Source: Symbiodinium kawagutii
Lineage: Eukaryota; Sar; Dinophyceae; Suessiales; Symbiodiniaceae
Assembly (NCBI GenBank): GCA_009767595.1
Contig: VSDK01009026.1
Coordinates: 530,024 to 594,023, forward strand
Direction of reading: 5' to 3'
Length of the DNA stretch: 64,000 nt
Shown here one piece after another: positions 12,881 through 25,270 of the stretch. Numbering within the stretch: the first letter of the stretch is position 1; the number at the start of each line of letters is the position of its first letter. The notes beneath the pieces are model-generated. The model saw only the letters and a program-made list of their open reading frames with translations, made no database searches and was not told the DNA's origin. A program made the translations under genes and the position numbers.

Positions 12881-13436
12881 CTACGCAGCGAAGTTCCAGC
12901 GCAAATCAAGCCATTCTATGGCCATATCATGCTATATCCATCCAGGAAATTATATGGCCATGAACAGCCATTACAGCCTTTACTATCTATGCTGGATATA
13001 GTCTTTGAATCAGGAGATCTCTGGTTGCCTTTCAGATCTTGCCATTCACTGCTTTGCGATCGCTGAAATTTGGGTTTCGGGTGATGCTCGCAGTCGATTG
13101 GGACTGAAAACCGATGGAGCTTTGCAATGAAACCAAGCATGGCTGAACATCTCTTGGGGAAGAGTTTCAAGCAGATTCATGTTTGTCAAACAACATGAGT
13201 CCCCACTGGCGAAGTACCAAACAAGCAAGTCATGATATCACCCTGTTGGGGGCCCCTCTTCCAAATGCAGAAAGTTATGACCATTCAGGACTTGGGAGAT
13301 CTTGGTTGCAGGAAAGGGCAACAATCCATTCCTGGAACCCTCAACTTTCAGAAGCTACGATCGTGGAAGGAAGCCTGCTTCTCCTCCACCCGTTCCGGGC
13401 ATATCACCTCTGATGGAAAAACCAAGGTTTTCGTTG

Positions 13437-13437
13437 G

Positions 13438-13490
<53 letters not shown>

Positions 13491-13492
13491 GG
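13437..13492. repeat. (TTG)n microsatellite
   Basis: About 18 uninterrupted TTG triplets in an otherwise unassigned region. Confidence 0.97.
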
Positions 13493-13855
13493 TCATTGGC
13501 CTTTCTGCATAATTAACAATTTCCGAACCATTGCTTTCCAGTGTTTGATGATCGTCCTCCACATAGATATATTTTACCATGCATGGATAACCATTATGAC
13601 AATTCTAAGTCTAGCATTAACACAGAATTATGTGCCCTTTTCATGCATATTATATGCATGGATATTCTTATGATGGTATTGGTGTGGAAAATTGAATTGC
13701 CCGCAAAAAAAACAGTTGTGAGCCAAAACAAACCATTGTCTGCCACCGTCACCAGTACGAACCATGCTTGATCATAGCCATTCTTAGCTCATCAATCTGA
13801 ACTGTGATTGACCCTCAACTAGCCATAAAGTGACCATCAACTAACCATCAACTGG

Positions 13856-13972
13856 TGGCAGTGGGTCAAAACCCCGTACCCCTGCTTCCCCTATCATTAA
13901 CCATTGTTTTACCTATTGTTGTTGGTGGAAATCCCCCATGAACGTTGGTTGGTTCATATTGACTCATAGCCA
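13856..13972. mobile_element. MITE-like family A copy
   Basis: Begins GGCAGTGGGTCAAAACCCC and ends TTGACTCATAGCC, giving imperfect terminal inverted repeats. The interior TTCCCCTATCATTAACCATTG is shared with the copies at 30638 and 63851. Non-coding. Confidence 0.6.
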
Positions 13973-14129
13973 TAGCCATAGCTGGTATATCCACTATTCT
14001 TGTTGGTTCTTATCCCCTATCATTAACCATTAAAACCAGCTAGTTAACCAGCCAGGTTGGTTCATGAAGCATCCACAACCACGGTGCCACCCTGTGGATA
14101 CCCCAACTGTTTGGCCGCCATCTTCTCAC

Positions 14130-17100
14130 AGCCCGGGCCTGCGCCAACTTCTTCCGCGTGTCGCTGGGCCAGTCGAGGGCGCCTGCCGGTTGGTGGATGG
14201 GACGCGCTACCACAAGGACAGTGGATGATAGGAATCGATGTTGGAAATCCTAATGTTAATGGGGAAACATTTTGATTCCATGATATAATGAAAATCAGAA
14301 TGATATCTGATTGAAACATTTTGCAGTTGAATCATTATTGTCAAACAGTACTGTTTCAATTTTGAAAATCGTATAATGTTAATGTGGAAACAGTATTATT
14401 ACTATTGAATCAGTTAATAACTGGATAATCGTTGAACAGTAATCGTTGATCACGATGGTCGATGATGCTTGGTTGAGAGTAAATTCATTTCAATCATGAA
14501 TGATCAAACAACAATAATGATTATATTAATGGTTAATGATAGGTGTCTATAGTGATAAAACTAATAGTCTATCAGTTTATTCTGGTTCATGCATATTAGT
14601 GACGGTTCAGTAATAGGCTACTTGGATGTGTGGGCCCCAGTATCCTGGGATACCAAAGTAGGCTGAAACCTTTTGTGGGTGAACCAGCCCCAATTGAACC
14701 ATGGTGACAGCACTTGCTTGCGCGGGGGGCACATCCAAGCATAACCATAGCATGATGCCATCTATCTATTTCGGAGGTTTTTTAGATAGGAAACCCTCCA
14801 AAGGGGTTGGTTTATTTAATTGGATGGTTCAGGGGTACGCCTATTTTGAGAAACCATCTGGGCTATTCCAGTGGAATCCGCTGTGCTAGGTCACGATTCT
14901 ACAGACTTCGTCCATGGACCAACATCAGAATAGCTACCCCTTGTTCTGCAAAAATCTTTGTGGCTAGTAACATTTGATCAAGTGAAACTACATGTATACA
15001 TTGACATATCAACTGTTATCAACATTTATCACCTGCGATTTAATGCTCTCAACCACTACAAACAATCATCTTTAACCATGATCAACCACCATCAATCACT
15101 ACACTGTCAACCATATATATGTTTCATCCTTTTCCACCATCTTTCCCATCTGTTTCACCATTTTTCCACCATTTTCCCATATGTTTCACCAGTTTTCCTA
15201 CCCCAAAACGCAGCTCTTCACAGCTCTTCCCAGCTATGCCTGGCGCCTCCCCTGGCGCCTCCCCTCCGAGGCCCCGCACCAATGGCTCCATCCCCTGCCA
15301 CTGGAAAATGACTCCGCCGCGCCTGGCCCGGGGACCGTGGCCCCGGCGTCCCCCGGTGATCCCTTCGCACAGCGTGGCACAACGGCGGCGGCGCCTCCAT
15401 CATGGTGCGGATGCCCCAGGCAGGTTGCCACAGCTCAGCGTGGTAATCTCGGTGAAGCAGCGCAACGGGTGCTTAGGTGTGGTGAGCTGATGGCGGCTGG
15501 ACGAGATGAGAATCTTGGATTGAGTTGGTGATCGATCTGATAGTAAATAGGAATACTAGTTGTATATGTATGTAAATATATGTATATCAAGTATATACAA
15601 GACATGGTTATCATTGGACAACATCGGTATAGGGTATGGGTTTGTACTGAATCAATCTGAATCATGTGATATCGCAATCCAGTTGGACAGGCATCCTCAG
15701 TTGATGGATGAGAGTGATGAAATCGACCATAGTGATCCATAGCTGATATAGGTATGGGTCAACCTGTACTCTGTGTGAACAAAATAGCAATAGATATTCA
15801 TCACCCCCAGACGTGGTACAACAGATTTGAACTCCCACCCATGTGGTGATTTCTTTACAGCCGGGGCTATGCCCCCAATCATCCAAGATCAATCACTTGT
15901 AGCAAAAAAACCAGCCATTTTCAGGGGTGCCCCTATAGCCTAAGAAACCCCCATATCAAAATCTCACTTGTTTGCTGAGCTGGCAGGCGTGCAACCTGCA
16001 GGCTGGTCAAACTGACATCACGCCAAGCAGCTCGTATTGCTGAGGCAAATCTTCTTCCCCACCTGGCAGGAACTGCTTCCCCAACATGGTAGGCGGAGTG
16101 GCCGTGTCCAACATATAAGCCCAAGTTGCCAAAATGCAAATCAGTCCATATGATTTTCATGTCCAATAAATCCACTTAATGATTCAATCCAAAAACTTCC
16201 ACTTGATATCGAATTGATTCTAATTGTTCCAAGTAATTGCTATGTCTCTGATGTCTCATTCTGGTTTCAGTCAGCGCCTGTCAACCATCTGCGCCCGGTG
16301 CCTCCCATCGACCACTTGGGGTAAGCAGCGTGATGGACGGCGGGGCCAAGGGGTAGTTCACCTTAAAGGGCGGCCGCCATCGCTATGACAAACCATTGTC
16401 GCCAATGCTATACTAACCATCATATAAACCGACATTTAGCATCATGAACCATTAATAACAATGGTCAATCATGATTAAGGATGGTTCATAGAGGTCCATG
16501 GTTGATGATGGCTAATGGTCAATGATGGTATTGGAACCATTGCTACTAAACTACTAACCACCATTGCCCATCATTAACTCTTAAAAGCATCATTGACCAT
16601 CGTCATTCACCCATCATTACTGTTCCCGAACACGGACAGAATCCAGCAACTGCCAGCACCACTGAGTTCGCGACAGGGAGCACGATCCGCCCAGTGTAAA
16701 TACCTTCACCATGCGCATCATCTCCGGCTCTGAGAGTCATTATGGTTGATTAGCTGATCAGCATCGACCAAGGTTCTGCAACCATGATGAACCAGTATGG
16801 ATTAATTAATGCGATGTGATTCACAATAATGCGCGGTCGAAGTTTGGAAACTGACAACTTTGAATTGATGCAATTGTGCAAGAAACAATGACAGTTGCGA
16901 CAACAAGCATTGCAACATCTGACGTTGCCTCCTTCAAAATCCGTTTCTGGTGGTCCACGGACGGCAAACTCAGCCCACGAGCATGAAACCGGAAACCGCT
17001 GAACATCAGTTTCTGGATATTGCTCTTGGAATGTCTTATGCCAATCAGTGATTATCATCCATCATGGTGGAGAACTGTGAGAAGTGAAAACTCTGGGTGA

Positions 17101-17875
17101 AATCCCCATTCTTTCCGGGTGATTTATGCCGGAAATTCCCACATGGGAAAGTCATGATCCCCTGGGAGGCTGCTGGGTGATTCAAGCATTCATATATGGA
17201 AATTTCCACATGGAAAAGTCATGATAATCCTCCGGGAGATGGAGCTGCCAAGCTGGATCCCCACTATAAATATGGTGGTTTCTTGGCAGCTGGGGTTAAC
17301 CCCCCAGATCATCCCAGTCATGCCAAGTCATTCACCATATTTGGGAATAAACTATCCATTGGATGCTTAAGCCGCTGTTTTTTCCGCTACATCAGCCATT
17401 GGGCCTGGCAAGCGATGCAAACAACACTGGGTCGCCCTGGCGATCCACTCAAAGAGGTCATCGTTGGCGGGTCCCGCAGTCCTGGTGAGGGAAGTCTCAG
17501 CTCCACCGACTGCTGTTTTTTCCAGTGAGTTTTGATGGGTTCTGTGCTGCTTGGTTTGTTTCCCAGTGATTTCCGTTCGCTTCATGTTTCACCTCTTGGA
17601 GTCCCGCTGGGTCGTTTGACTTGGCCTGACTTCAACCAATCATCCCAAGCATGTCGAAGTTTGTAAACCAGACTACTTCACAGACATTGATTTGTAAGTG
17701 TCAAACTCAACCAAGCTACAAACCAGTTTCACAACCAATCCTGATGGCTCACAGGCCAACAGCTCTCTGTTTTCTCAACCAATCACCCCAGGAGCCGCTG
17801 AATGAACCCTCTCTCCCCACAGTCCAGTGACGCGATGGAGATTCACTGATCTCCTTGAGCTCTCTTTGGATTCGC
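14130..17875 (-). CDS. UBE2J: UBE2J (UBC6-type) ubiquitin-conjugating enzyme E2
   Basis: Exons: 17875-17821, 17495-17442, 16968-16929, 16703-16675, 16361-16302, 16062-16032, 15447-15395, 15322-15280, 14182-14130; every junction is in phase. Read in order they give a UBE2J core without gaps: RIQRELKEI, NDDLFEWI, FAVRGPPETDFEGG, IYTGRIVLP, NYPLAPPSITLL, TPSGRWE, VGKKICLSNT with the catalytic Cys, YHAELWQPAWGIRT, GDGAIG, ALDWPSDTRKKLAQ. UBE2J enzymes sit on the ER membrane and serve ER-associated degradation. Like other family members this one has CLS and a following WQPAW in place of the usual HPN motif. The first exon and the C-terminal exons, which should carry the membrane anchor, were not found. 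Five of the eight introns start with GC. Two exons are only 29 and 31 nt. MITE-like repeats lie in the introns at 17273-17350 and 15832-15953. Confidence 0.88.
14774..14859. mobile_element. Diverged MITE-like family B copy
   Basis: GGAGGTTTTTTAGATAGG at the left and CCTATTTTGAGAAACCATC at the right, with GGGGTACGCC between. Confidence 0.45.
15832..15953. mobile_element. MITE-like family B copy in a UBE2J intron
   Basis: GGTGATTTCTTTACAGCCGG, CCCCCAATCATCCAA, and CTAAGAAACCCCC at the far end match the family pattern. Confidence 0.5.
17273..17350. mobile_element. MITE-like family B fragment in a UBE2J intron
   Basis: GGTGGTTTCTTGGCAGCTGG, then CCCCCCAGATCATCCCA; the right end is lost or diverged. 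Confidence 0.45.
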
Positions 17876-18865
17876 CTCAGTCGGTGATCATCCCGAGTGA
17901 CTGAATCAGTACCCGAGTGACCAAATGAGTGTGTGCAGTTGGCAATGATGGTTAATTGGTTGCTTGATGATGCTTTGAAATGCAAATGGTTTATAGATCG
18001 AAATGATGGTTAAATGATGGCCAGTGATGTTTTGTAATGATTTAGAATAGATATAACAAGTATATATGTAGTTGGTTGGTAATTGTGGTTTATCAATAAT
18101 ACGTATCCGTTTATCATCAATAATGCTTATAAGAACGACTCATACTGGGTAATGAATGTTTAGGATGCTCAATGACGGTCACTGTAATGATGCTGAAATT
18201 GGGCAACTGAAATGAGACAAAAACATGTGTTTTTCTCAAAGGACATATGTGAGCCAAGGTAGATACTGATGATATTATGAAGCAAAACTTGCGCTGTATA
18301 GATGAGATTCACTTTAAGGGGCACCACCATTACCATTACCTCGGTGGATGACAGTCCCATGTAGATGGTCAATTGTATACCAGGATCCACTTAAAAGACC
18401 TTCAAAGTATCAACCCAACTTTTGGCAGCAACCGAACAAACACTCCCAACCAACTTCAACAAACGCAATCAACACCAGCCAAAGCTTTATTAGTTTATCC
18501 ACCCAGTGATATCCTCATGTTAGAATTGGTGTCTAATCTGGCCGGTGGTCACAACCAATCCAGAAGATACTAGCCACTTGGGAATCATACCCAGGCATAA
18601 GATTGGAATACAATGAAATCCACCAACAAGTAATGACTGGTGGCCAAACAATAATAATGGACCGCTACAAACCATCATCCTATTATGGTTGAGGGTTTCC
18701 GTGCTCATCATCAACCATTCTTAGATATCATTCTTTGGGTGATAAAGAATAGTTGATAATGTGGTTCAATCAACCACGAATGATAACGGAAACCACCCAA
18801 CCAATGATAATGGTCATCATCATTGAAACCACCCAACCTACAAGGAACGGTCACGACCATCTCAC

Positions 18866-18968
18866 CCACGTTGACGCGCCGCGGCACTTGATAGATGACG
18901 TAGATCCCGTGGAGGAACCCGACGCCTTTGGCATCCCAAAGTGCGCCATGGCGCGGCCGCAGCCGCGG
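18866..18968 (-). CDS. GC-rich internal exon, unknown protein
   Basis: Thirty-four codons with GC-rich third positions include RHGALWDAKGVGFLHGIYVI and YQVPRRVNV and end at a GTGAGA donor. It lies upstream of UBE2J on the same strand, but its phase does not join the first recognised UBE2J exon. A second frame with an ATG (MAHFGMPKASG) is also open. Confidence 0.35.
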
Positions 18969-19458
18969 CTCTCGCCGAAAAGTTGTCTCTTCGATGAGGT
19001 GATTAGTTGCATGATAAGTGGCCAGGAATGTTTGCAAAATAAGTTGGGATTGTTTTGAAATGAGTTTTTTTAGATATATGCTGGTTACCTAGTCAGAGGG
19101 AATGTTTTGAAATTTTGTTTTTTTTAAATAAAAGATATGCTAGTCAGCTAGTCATAGAGATTCGGTCAAAGTACTGTATTCGAGGTGGCTGATGTGACTA
19201 GGTGATATACAGTAATTACATATTTACATGTATATTTTCGGGATGTTGATACATATCTGACCTTGCATGCATAAACTGTGATTAGTTTTTCTTATCCAAC
19301 ATAGCAGTCAAATACGGAGTCAAAAGAGTCAAAACACCTACAGTTGCCGCTTCACTAGCCAAAGACACCGACAGCACCAGAATGCAGAATGCTCTACCAC
19401 TGAATGGAAAAACAAGAACGTACCATGAAACTGCAAATCAAGAACTTGGGTTTCTGAA

Positions 19459-19996
19459 TCACTTGGCTGCGTACCACCAGTCGACAGTACATTCCCAAAG
19501 AACCCATAAAACTGTCGACTCGGATTTGAACGGGTTTCTTCCCCGCCAGAACTTTGTAAACTTTTGTCTGTGACGTGCAATCATTCGTTGCCATGCCTGA
19601 TGCCACAGGCGTGATGTAAATAAAGGATAAAACTGATTGCCGGTAGAAGCACTGTGCATCATGCCAATGCATTCCTGAATGTCGGGTGAGCGATGGGTAT
19701 GAACTGGTGCTTCCGAGTGGCATCGTTTCTTCCCTGTTTGCGATCGTCGAGTTGATTCCAGCTGCGTGATTCTGTAGCATTCTACTTTTGACTCCAGCTT
19801 GTCGACACGCTTCCAGGACTGGTTTATTCGAACACGCAGCACACTCCCTTCGTTGAGGGGATTGAGGCATCATCAAACCATATATATCTTGGTTGCACAT
19901 GTTTATACACAGAGATTCACCCGTGAAATGAAGCATACCAAAGCGGTGGACCAATGCCATGCACAACGTGCGCACACACACACACACAGTTTGCAA
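19459..19996 (-). other. Two overlapping minus-strand open frames, unexplained
   Basis: Two frames stay open over about 600 and 380 nt. The one at 19842-19459 (NQSWKRVDKLESKVECYR, ending VLWECTVDWWYAAK) has the more protein-like composition. There is no codon bias like the recognised exons and no known domain. It may be a decayed mobile-element gene. Confidence 0.25.
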
Positions 19997-20382
19997 GCAA
20001 AAGGGTCATGCCGCAAAATTTCATGTGTCACATATGATGCATGCTTCCCGGATGCATGTCAGTAGGATTAGGAACATGCAAGATCCTCTGACTGGCATCG
20101 ACTATGGAGTGTCAGCGTGCAATGCTGTTCTGTTGATCAGAGACTCCAGCACGTTTTTGGAACACGATCGAACTAAGCGGTCACTATCAGATCATCTGAC
20201 TAATCTGTGAGACACAAAACATAGGCTCCACTGGCCCACCACTTCCGGAATCGCACATCCAATACAGCACAGAACGGAATACAAAACCACAAGGCCTTTT
20301 GCATTCTCCTGAGCTTATTGAAGCGTAGATAAACCACGTCATAAGATGTCGTACTATACGTGGTAAACCATTGGCACTCCAA

Positions 20383-23169
20383 TCATAACTCAAGGAACTT
20401 CCTCTGTTGGTGAGTCAGGTGAGTCCTGGCCCGGGCAAAACGCCCTGAATTGCTTGCAAGATGAGACTCCAAATCAAGCTTTCGCCACAGAGGAAAGCTC
20501 CTGAAGGAGCGACTTGACCCAAGTGACGCCTTTGGAAAACAGGAAAAACTCATGATATCTGGTGGGTGGTTGGAACCCCTATGAAAAATATTGGTCAGCC
20601 AACTAATTGTTACTAACCACCAACCAAATATATACACGTTTCGCCATTTTGATCAGTGGGTGCTCTAGCCACTACAAATCTTAAATGTTTGTTCCACTCA
20701 TTTTTTCTATTCACAGACTGAACGACATTTTCTCACAGCGCTGTCCTCCGAAAGAATTTGTGCCAAGCGACGCCTAGGCCCAACCAGGTGCCATCCGTTG
20801 AACTATGGCGGTGCCATGCTGGGCCACGTGTTTCAAGGTGACAATCTGCCGTGCCTGCGCTGTAGTCTTCTCTCTTCCTTTTGAATACGTCGTCTCTCGT
20901 CATCACTGACCAAGACCTAAACGTGCAAGGGGATCCATATGTAGCATAGCATACCTCCAACATTGTTGGCTTCCCTTCGGCTTTCCTCCGGATATCAATA
21001 GTTTCAGGGGTTGCAGGTACCCCATCAAGGGCCCATTGTGACAGAAAAATGCCGTCCAACCGTCCAACCAACTTGAAATCTTGCTTTGCAACGGTCCTTC
21101 GATTGCATCTTGGCTTCTGACGGTCGGTATTAAAACCGTTGCTGTCTCGATGGGGCTCGGCACTTGCTGACTGTCCCTGGACTTCTCATCCTGGGCCCTG
21201 AAATCCTCTGCGATTTCCGGGGTTTGGGTCACTTCTTCCTCTTCAGCTGGATGGCCTGGTCAGGTGCATCCACAACATGAGCATTCGCACATTCCAAAAA
21301 GGGACGCCAGCAAAATACCGGTTTCCACTATCCTTGGGGCTGGTCATATCCACCAACTCATGGACAAACCATGCGCAAGGCTTTCAATCAGCATTTGTTG
21401 TCATCCCCTCCCAATCGCGCCTGGAAACTGATGCCGATCCAACAACTCAGAGGTGATCTCGTTGGCCAGTTTCGCCTACTCCAGGGCTGCTCTTCATGTC
21501 AGCAAAAAATCAAAAAATGCGAACATAACTCATGACATCAAATTGATAGAATTCAGTTCGAAACCCCATCTACAAAACGAAAAGTTAAACCCCACCGTCT
21601 GACTATCTTAAACCGAACCACCTAACCAACTTAAACCCAACCACCTAATCATGTTAAACCCAAACACCTAACCAAACCCCACCTACCATCACCTACCAAT
21701 TAATAGCGCACAAAAAATGGCTCGGTGGAACCGCGGCAGTCCCACCAATCCAAACTGGTCTCATCCTCGCCTTTCGGCCCTCGGTACTCAGCCGCAGCAA
21801 ACGACACAGGCCTGGCTGCAACGTGGTGATACGGGGAAAATGTCTGAAACTTCAACTGATTTCTATTGATTTCTATTGATTCCTATTGATTTCTATTGAT
21901 TTCTATTGATTTCTGTTGATTTCTATTGATTTCTATTGATTCCTATTGATTTCTATTGATTTCTATTGATTTCTGTTGATTTCTATTGATTTCTATTGAT
22001 TTCTATTGATTTCTATTGATTTCTATTGATTTCTATTGATTTCTTCGGCCCTCGGTACTCAGCCGCAGCAAACGACACAGGCCTGGCTGCAACGTGGTGA
22101 TACGGGGAAAATGTCTGAAACTTCAACTGATTTCTATTGATTTCTATTGATTCCTATTGATTTCTATTGATTTCTATTGATTCCTAATGATTTCTACTAA
22201 ATTCATGGATTCCGTCCTATCCAATGTAACCCCAAAGCAATCCGTGTGTGTCCCCATCGGATGAAGAACAGCTTGTCTCAAGATGTCTCAAACTTGCAGC
22301 AATGACACAGTTGTCTCAGGAGTCCCAAGCTTGCCAGGATGGCTTTTGAGCTCTACTTTGAGCAACCGGTCAGCGATGAGCCGCTGGAATTGCTGGCTCT
22401 TCTTCTCTGGAAACGGTCGAGTGAGGATGTCTCCCAGCGGTTGCTGCGCCAAGCGATCATCCTCGGCGAAGGCCTCCTGAATGTGGAGCAGTGGATAGGA
22501 GATGTGGTCGACCTCTTCCTTTTGCAAACCACAGATGTGGCTGTTGCTTGATAGCTGGGGGTATCCCCCAATCATCCAATAGTAATCGTTTACAGTAATA
22601 AGCCAACCGTTTTTGTGGGTTCTTGATTTTGATAAACCTGCATGTATACTTCAGAAGATTGATTGGACAATCTACAGGAAACCCTGGTGGCAAGGATGAA
22701 TTAGGGGTGTCCTTCCGTACAATATCTTTCCATTCAACCACGTCTGGAAAATTACGTTGGTCACGGTTCACAGTACGAAGTTTGCACCAGCTGCATCGAC
22801 TAACTACAACTTGTACAACCATGCAGCTGTGCTCTTGTGATCGGAACCATCATGTCATTCTATTCGGCGCTGTCAAAATCTCAGAATCTTCGCCACCATG
22901 CACTGTATATCATTGTTTCCTCACCATAACCATCATGATGATGAGAATCATCACCATCATCAACAACACCATCACCATCATCAACATCAATAACCATTCC
23001 CACTCTTGTTCCTAGTGCTGCTTATCCCTACAGGTGACCGTTGGTTCCTACTCCTCGGCACCGGTGCACCTCCCGGCAGCGCCTCGATGCGCTGAACCAT
23101 GGCAGGTCGCGAGTCCGACCGGCGCAGTCGCAGCCCCACGGAGATGATCCGAAGCTGCACCAGGGTGGC
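20383..23169 (-). CDS. Unknown gene, 3' part (five exons)
   Basis: Exons 23169-23054, 22540-22294, 21071-20955, 20854-20785 and 20558-20383 (stop) agree in phase at all four junctions, giving about 219 residues of one reading frame. Donors are GA then GT, GT, GT. Pieces seen: ATLVQLRIISVGLRLRRSD, HICGLQKEEVDHISYPLL, KKSQQFQRLIADRLLK, LVGRLDGIFLSQWALDG, ARQIVTLKHVAQHGTAIV, and a basic C terminus ending THLTHQQRKFLEL. I see no signal peptide or known domain and do not recognise the family. The start is not located; the preceding gene on this strand ends at 24381, so a first exon may lie between 23.2 and 24.3 kb. The intron between exons 2 and 3 holds the 271-bp tandem duplication, and the intron before the last exon ends in an introner-like element. 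Confidence 0.62.
20559..20632 (-). mobile_element. Introner-like element, second copy
   Basis: On the minus strand TGGTTGGTGGTTAGTAAC, then AATATTTTTCATAGGGGTT, then CCAACCACCCACCAG, directly followed by the terminal exon at 20558. Structure and orientation relative to the exon match the copy at 44157-44264. Confidence 0.58.
21773..22314. repeat. 271-bp tandem duplication with internal 10-bp repeat
   Basis: The block beginning TTCGGCCCTCGGTACTCAGC at 21773 recurs at 22044 with no visible change for about 100 bp, each copy followed by an array of the 10-bp unit GATTTCTATT (21846-22042; 22117-22197). The second array is shorter and decays. It lies in an intron of the unknown gene at 20383-23169. 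Confidence 0.85.
22556..22640. mobile_element. MITE-like family B copy next to an exon
   Basis: Contains GGGGGTATCCCCCAATCATCC and ends near TTGATTTTGATAAACC. It ends about 15 bp from the acceptor of the exon at 22540-22294, so it supplies most of the 3' end of that intron. Confidence 0.5.
22928..22992. repeat. ATC/CAT trinucleotide repeat
   Basis: Imperfect ATCATC/ACCATC tract between the two 5'-most exons of the unknown gene. Confidence 0.75.
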
Positions 23170-24380
23170 CTAGGCGAGTGGCGGAACCAACAAACAACAG
23201 GGTTTTTGATGGTGATTGATGATGGTTATTGATGATTATTGATGGCTATTAATGGTCATTAATGGGTATCAATAATGGTTATGTTTGATGTTTTTAATAA
23301 TAGTTGCAATGGTTTTTGGTTGTTATGAATGGTTACAAAGTATGAAGGCATGATTCTTAATGGTTATTAATGGTTATTGATGGTTATAAATATCATTGGT
23401 TTTTACCCACATAGTTCTAACAACAAGGTAATAATGGTTTATATTAGGGTTATAGCTACAAATGGTTTGTGAGTACAACCATTGCATAATAATCAATTCA
23501 TAGGGGAATGATTAGTGATTAATAGTTGGTTGGGTACATGCTACTAGAAATGATTACTACAAGGGGTAACACTAGTTTGAGAAACCATCATATGGCTCAT
23601 AAAATTTCATAGGGAAATGATGAATGGTTAATAGGGTAAGAATAGGATGATTGTAATGGTTTCAACAAAGAATTGATAAATGGTGATAACAACAAATGGT
23701 AACTCTTGAGTCAAGGGCTTGAGCAACAAATGGTAGCAACGAACCACTCGAACCACTAGGGTTATATGGTTATCAACAAATGGTTAAGCTGGGTTCAACA
23801 TGGATGGTAATGCGGTTAATGACTAAGAATTAATCATGATTCATGATCAATATCAGGGTAATAATGGGATAACAATTGATGATTAAAGAATTTGTCCTAC
23901 TAACTATTACTAGCCATTGTTGCTTCATAGGGACTGCTTCATGGTGTGTTAATTCGCAAAAATGTGGGTTCATTCGCGGCTACTTGCAAACAGGGGTGCG
24001 ACTCATGGGATATCAACCAACCACCGGCTGTTGATCACGCCATCTAGGCCGGGAGCCCACATGGTTGTGAAGGGAACGTCAGGGACAGTATTCCCCAACC
24101 AAGACCCAGAAATGATCCTCAGCAACCAGCATCAACCAGCTGGGGTTCAAGTGAGGTCTAGCAACCCTCAGGTAGCATCCCCCCGTCACGAGATTGTCAC
24201 AAGGTGAAACAAGCCTTCAAACAGCAAAAGGAATCTCAGAAAAACCAAGCAGATCGTATTCCCAAGAGCTTTCCAATACCGACATCTTCTAAATTTCGAC
24301 TAAATGACCAAGTCCCCAGGCTAAGACATCAGCTCAATCCACATCATCCGACCTCGTTCGACATCCAAATCCCCAACTCT

Positions 24381-24482
24381 TCAACTTCCAGCGGCTGAGC
24401 GCAGCCGTTTCTGCCGCTCGCTGTGCGTAGCTCGCCGCAGGCTCTGCAGCAACGCTGCCAGGGTGCTGGTCACCGTGGTCGC
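24381..24482 (-). CDS. Terminal exon of an unknown gene
   Basis: After a CGGCAG acceptor, 34 codons with strongly GC-rich third positions run to a TGA: ATTVTSTLAALLQSLRR, then THSERQKRLRSAAGS. It looks like a basic, helical C-terminal end. The frame stays open upstream to about 24578 through a proline-rich, C-run-encoded segment, so the exon could be longer. Other exons of this gene were not identified; the TFIIS-like gene ends 1 kb upstream. Confidence 0.45.
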   Translation of the reverse strand, partial: ATTVTSTLAALLQSLRRATHSERQKRLRSAAGS

Positions 24483-24535
24483 CTGCCGCTGCCAGCTATG
24501 ACCCGCATGGCCCGCATGTCCCGCCGCACAACGGC

Positions 24536-24550
24536 GGGGGGGGGGGGGGG
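24536..24550. repeat. Poly-G run
   Basis: Fifteen consecutive G bases; on the minus strand this is a C run. The length may be unreliable in an assembly. Confidence 0.9.
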
Positions 24551-25040
24551 CGGGGATGGGTCCCCGCGCCACATCCATGGCGCATGGCCAGGAGCTCTGG
24601 GTGGCGTACTTTGAGATTGAGCTACTTGGAGTGACTTGAAGTGACTTGGAGTAACTTGGAGTCGTGGAAATCTAAGTTGGTGGCGTTGACAATAAAATCG
24701 CACGAAAACTGGCTTGATTCAAATCACTGGCCACTCCAAAGCCGTTTCCAAAGCTTTGGGGTCTCTTCAACTGGAAAATAGTGGAAGTGACATTGCCTCA
24801 AGAGTTTTGAAGCGTCCTCATGTTTACCAGATTCCTTCATTTCAACAGCTTGTACCTGGTACCTCCAAGCATACCTCTGAGCATCTAGAGCTGCAGAAAT
24901 GCATGAAATGATGTATCTTGGCTCTCCGACCACCCCACCAGTTGCTCAATCTTAAACCAGTGGCGCTCCACATTGATTGAAAGAATGTCCCATTTGAGCC
25001 GTGTCAAAAACCCTGTAGTAATGGCCTTGTAATCCGTTTT

Positions 25041-25270
25041 CGCTTACGCGGTTGCTTCCGCAGTACTTACGCGACCACAGTTTTAGCTTACGCGGCCTCA
25101 TCTTGTTTTGGTTTACTTACGCGGAACTTACGCGTCGGCCGTTGAACAGAAGAATGCCCAAGTCAATGATGAAAGCAAATCCTACTTGCGCGCAGCTTAC
25201 GCGTCGTATGGCATGAACACAGCTTACGCAAACTTTACGCGACGCTTCCGCGCTGCAGGGATTCACTTAC
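25041..25270. promoter_or_regulatory. Cluster of TTACGCG motifs, function unknown
   Basis: Seven exact TTACGCG heptamers (starts near 25044, 25067, 25088, 25117, 25128, 25198, 25235) plus TTACGCA at 25223 lie within 200 bp, all in one orientation and mostly preceded by C or GC. Spacing is irregular, so this is not a simple tandem repeat. It lies 200-430 bp beyond the stop of the TFIIS-like gene and upstream of the next gene on the minus strand. Confidence 0.45.

Noticed and set aside
15395-15470. UBE2J lacking its catalytic cysteine
   Set aside because: A continuous reading into this exon replaced Cys with Ala, but a 31-nt exon at 16062-16032 carrying KKICLSNT fits in phase and restores it.
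15933-16175. J-domain start (QQYELLGV) on the minus strand
   Set aside because: The motif comes from another frame of the E2 catalytic exon; the UBE2J frame is far better supported.
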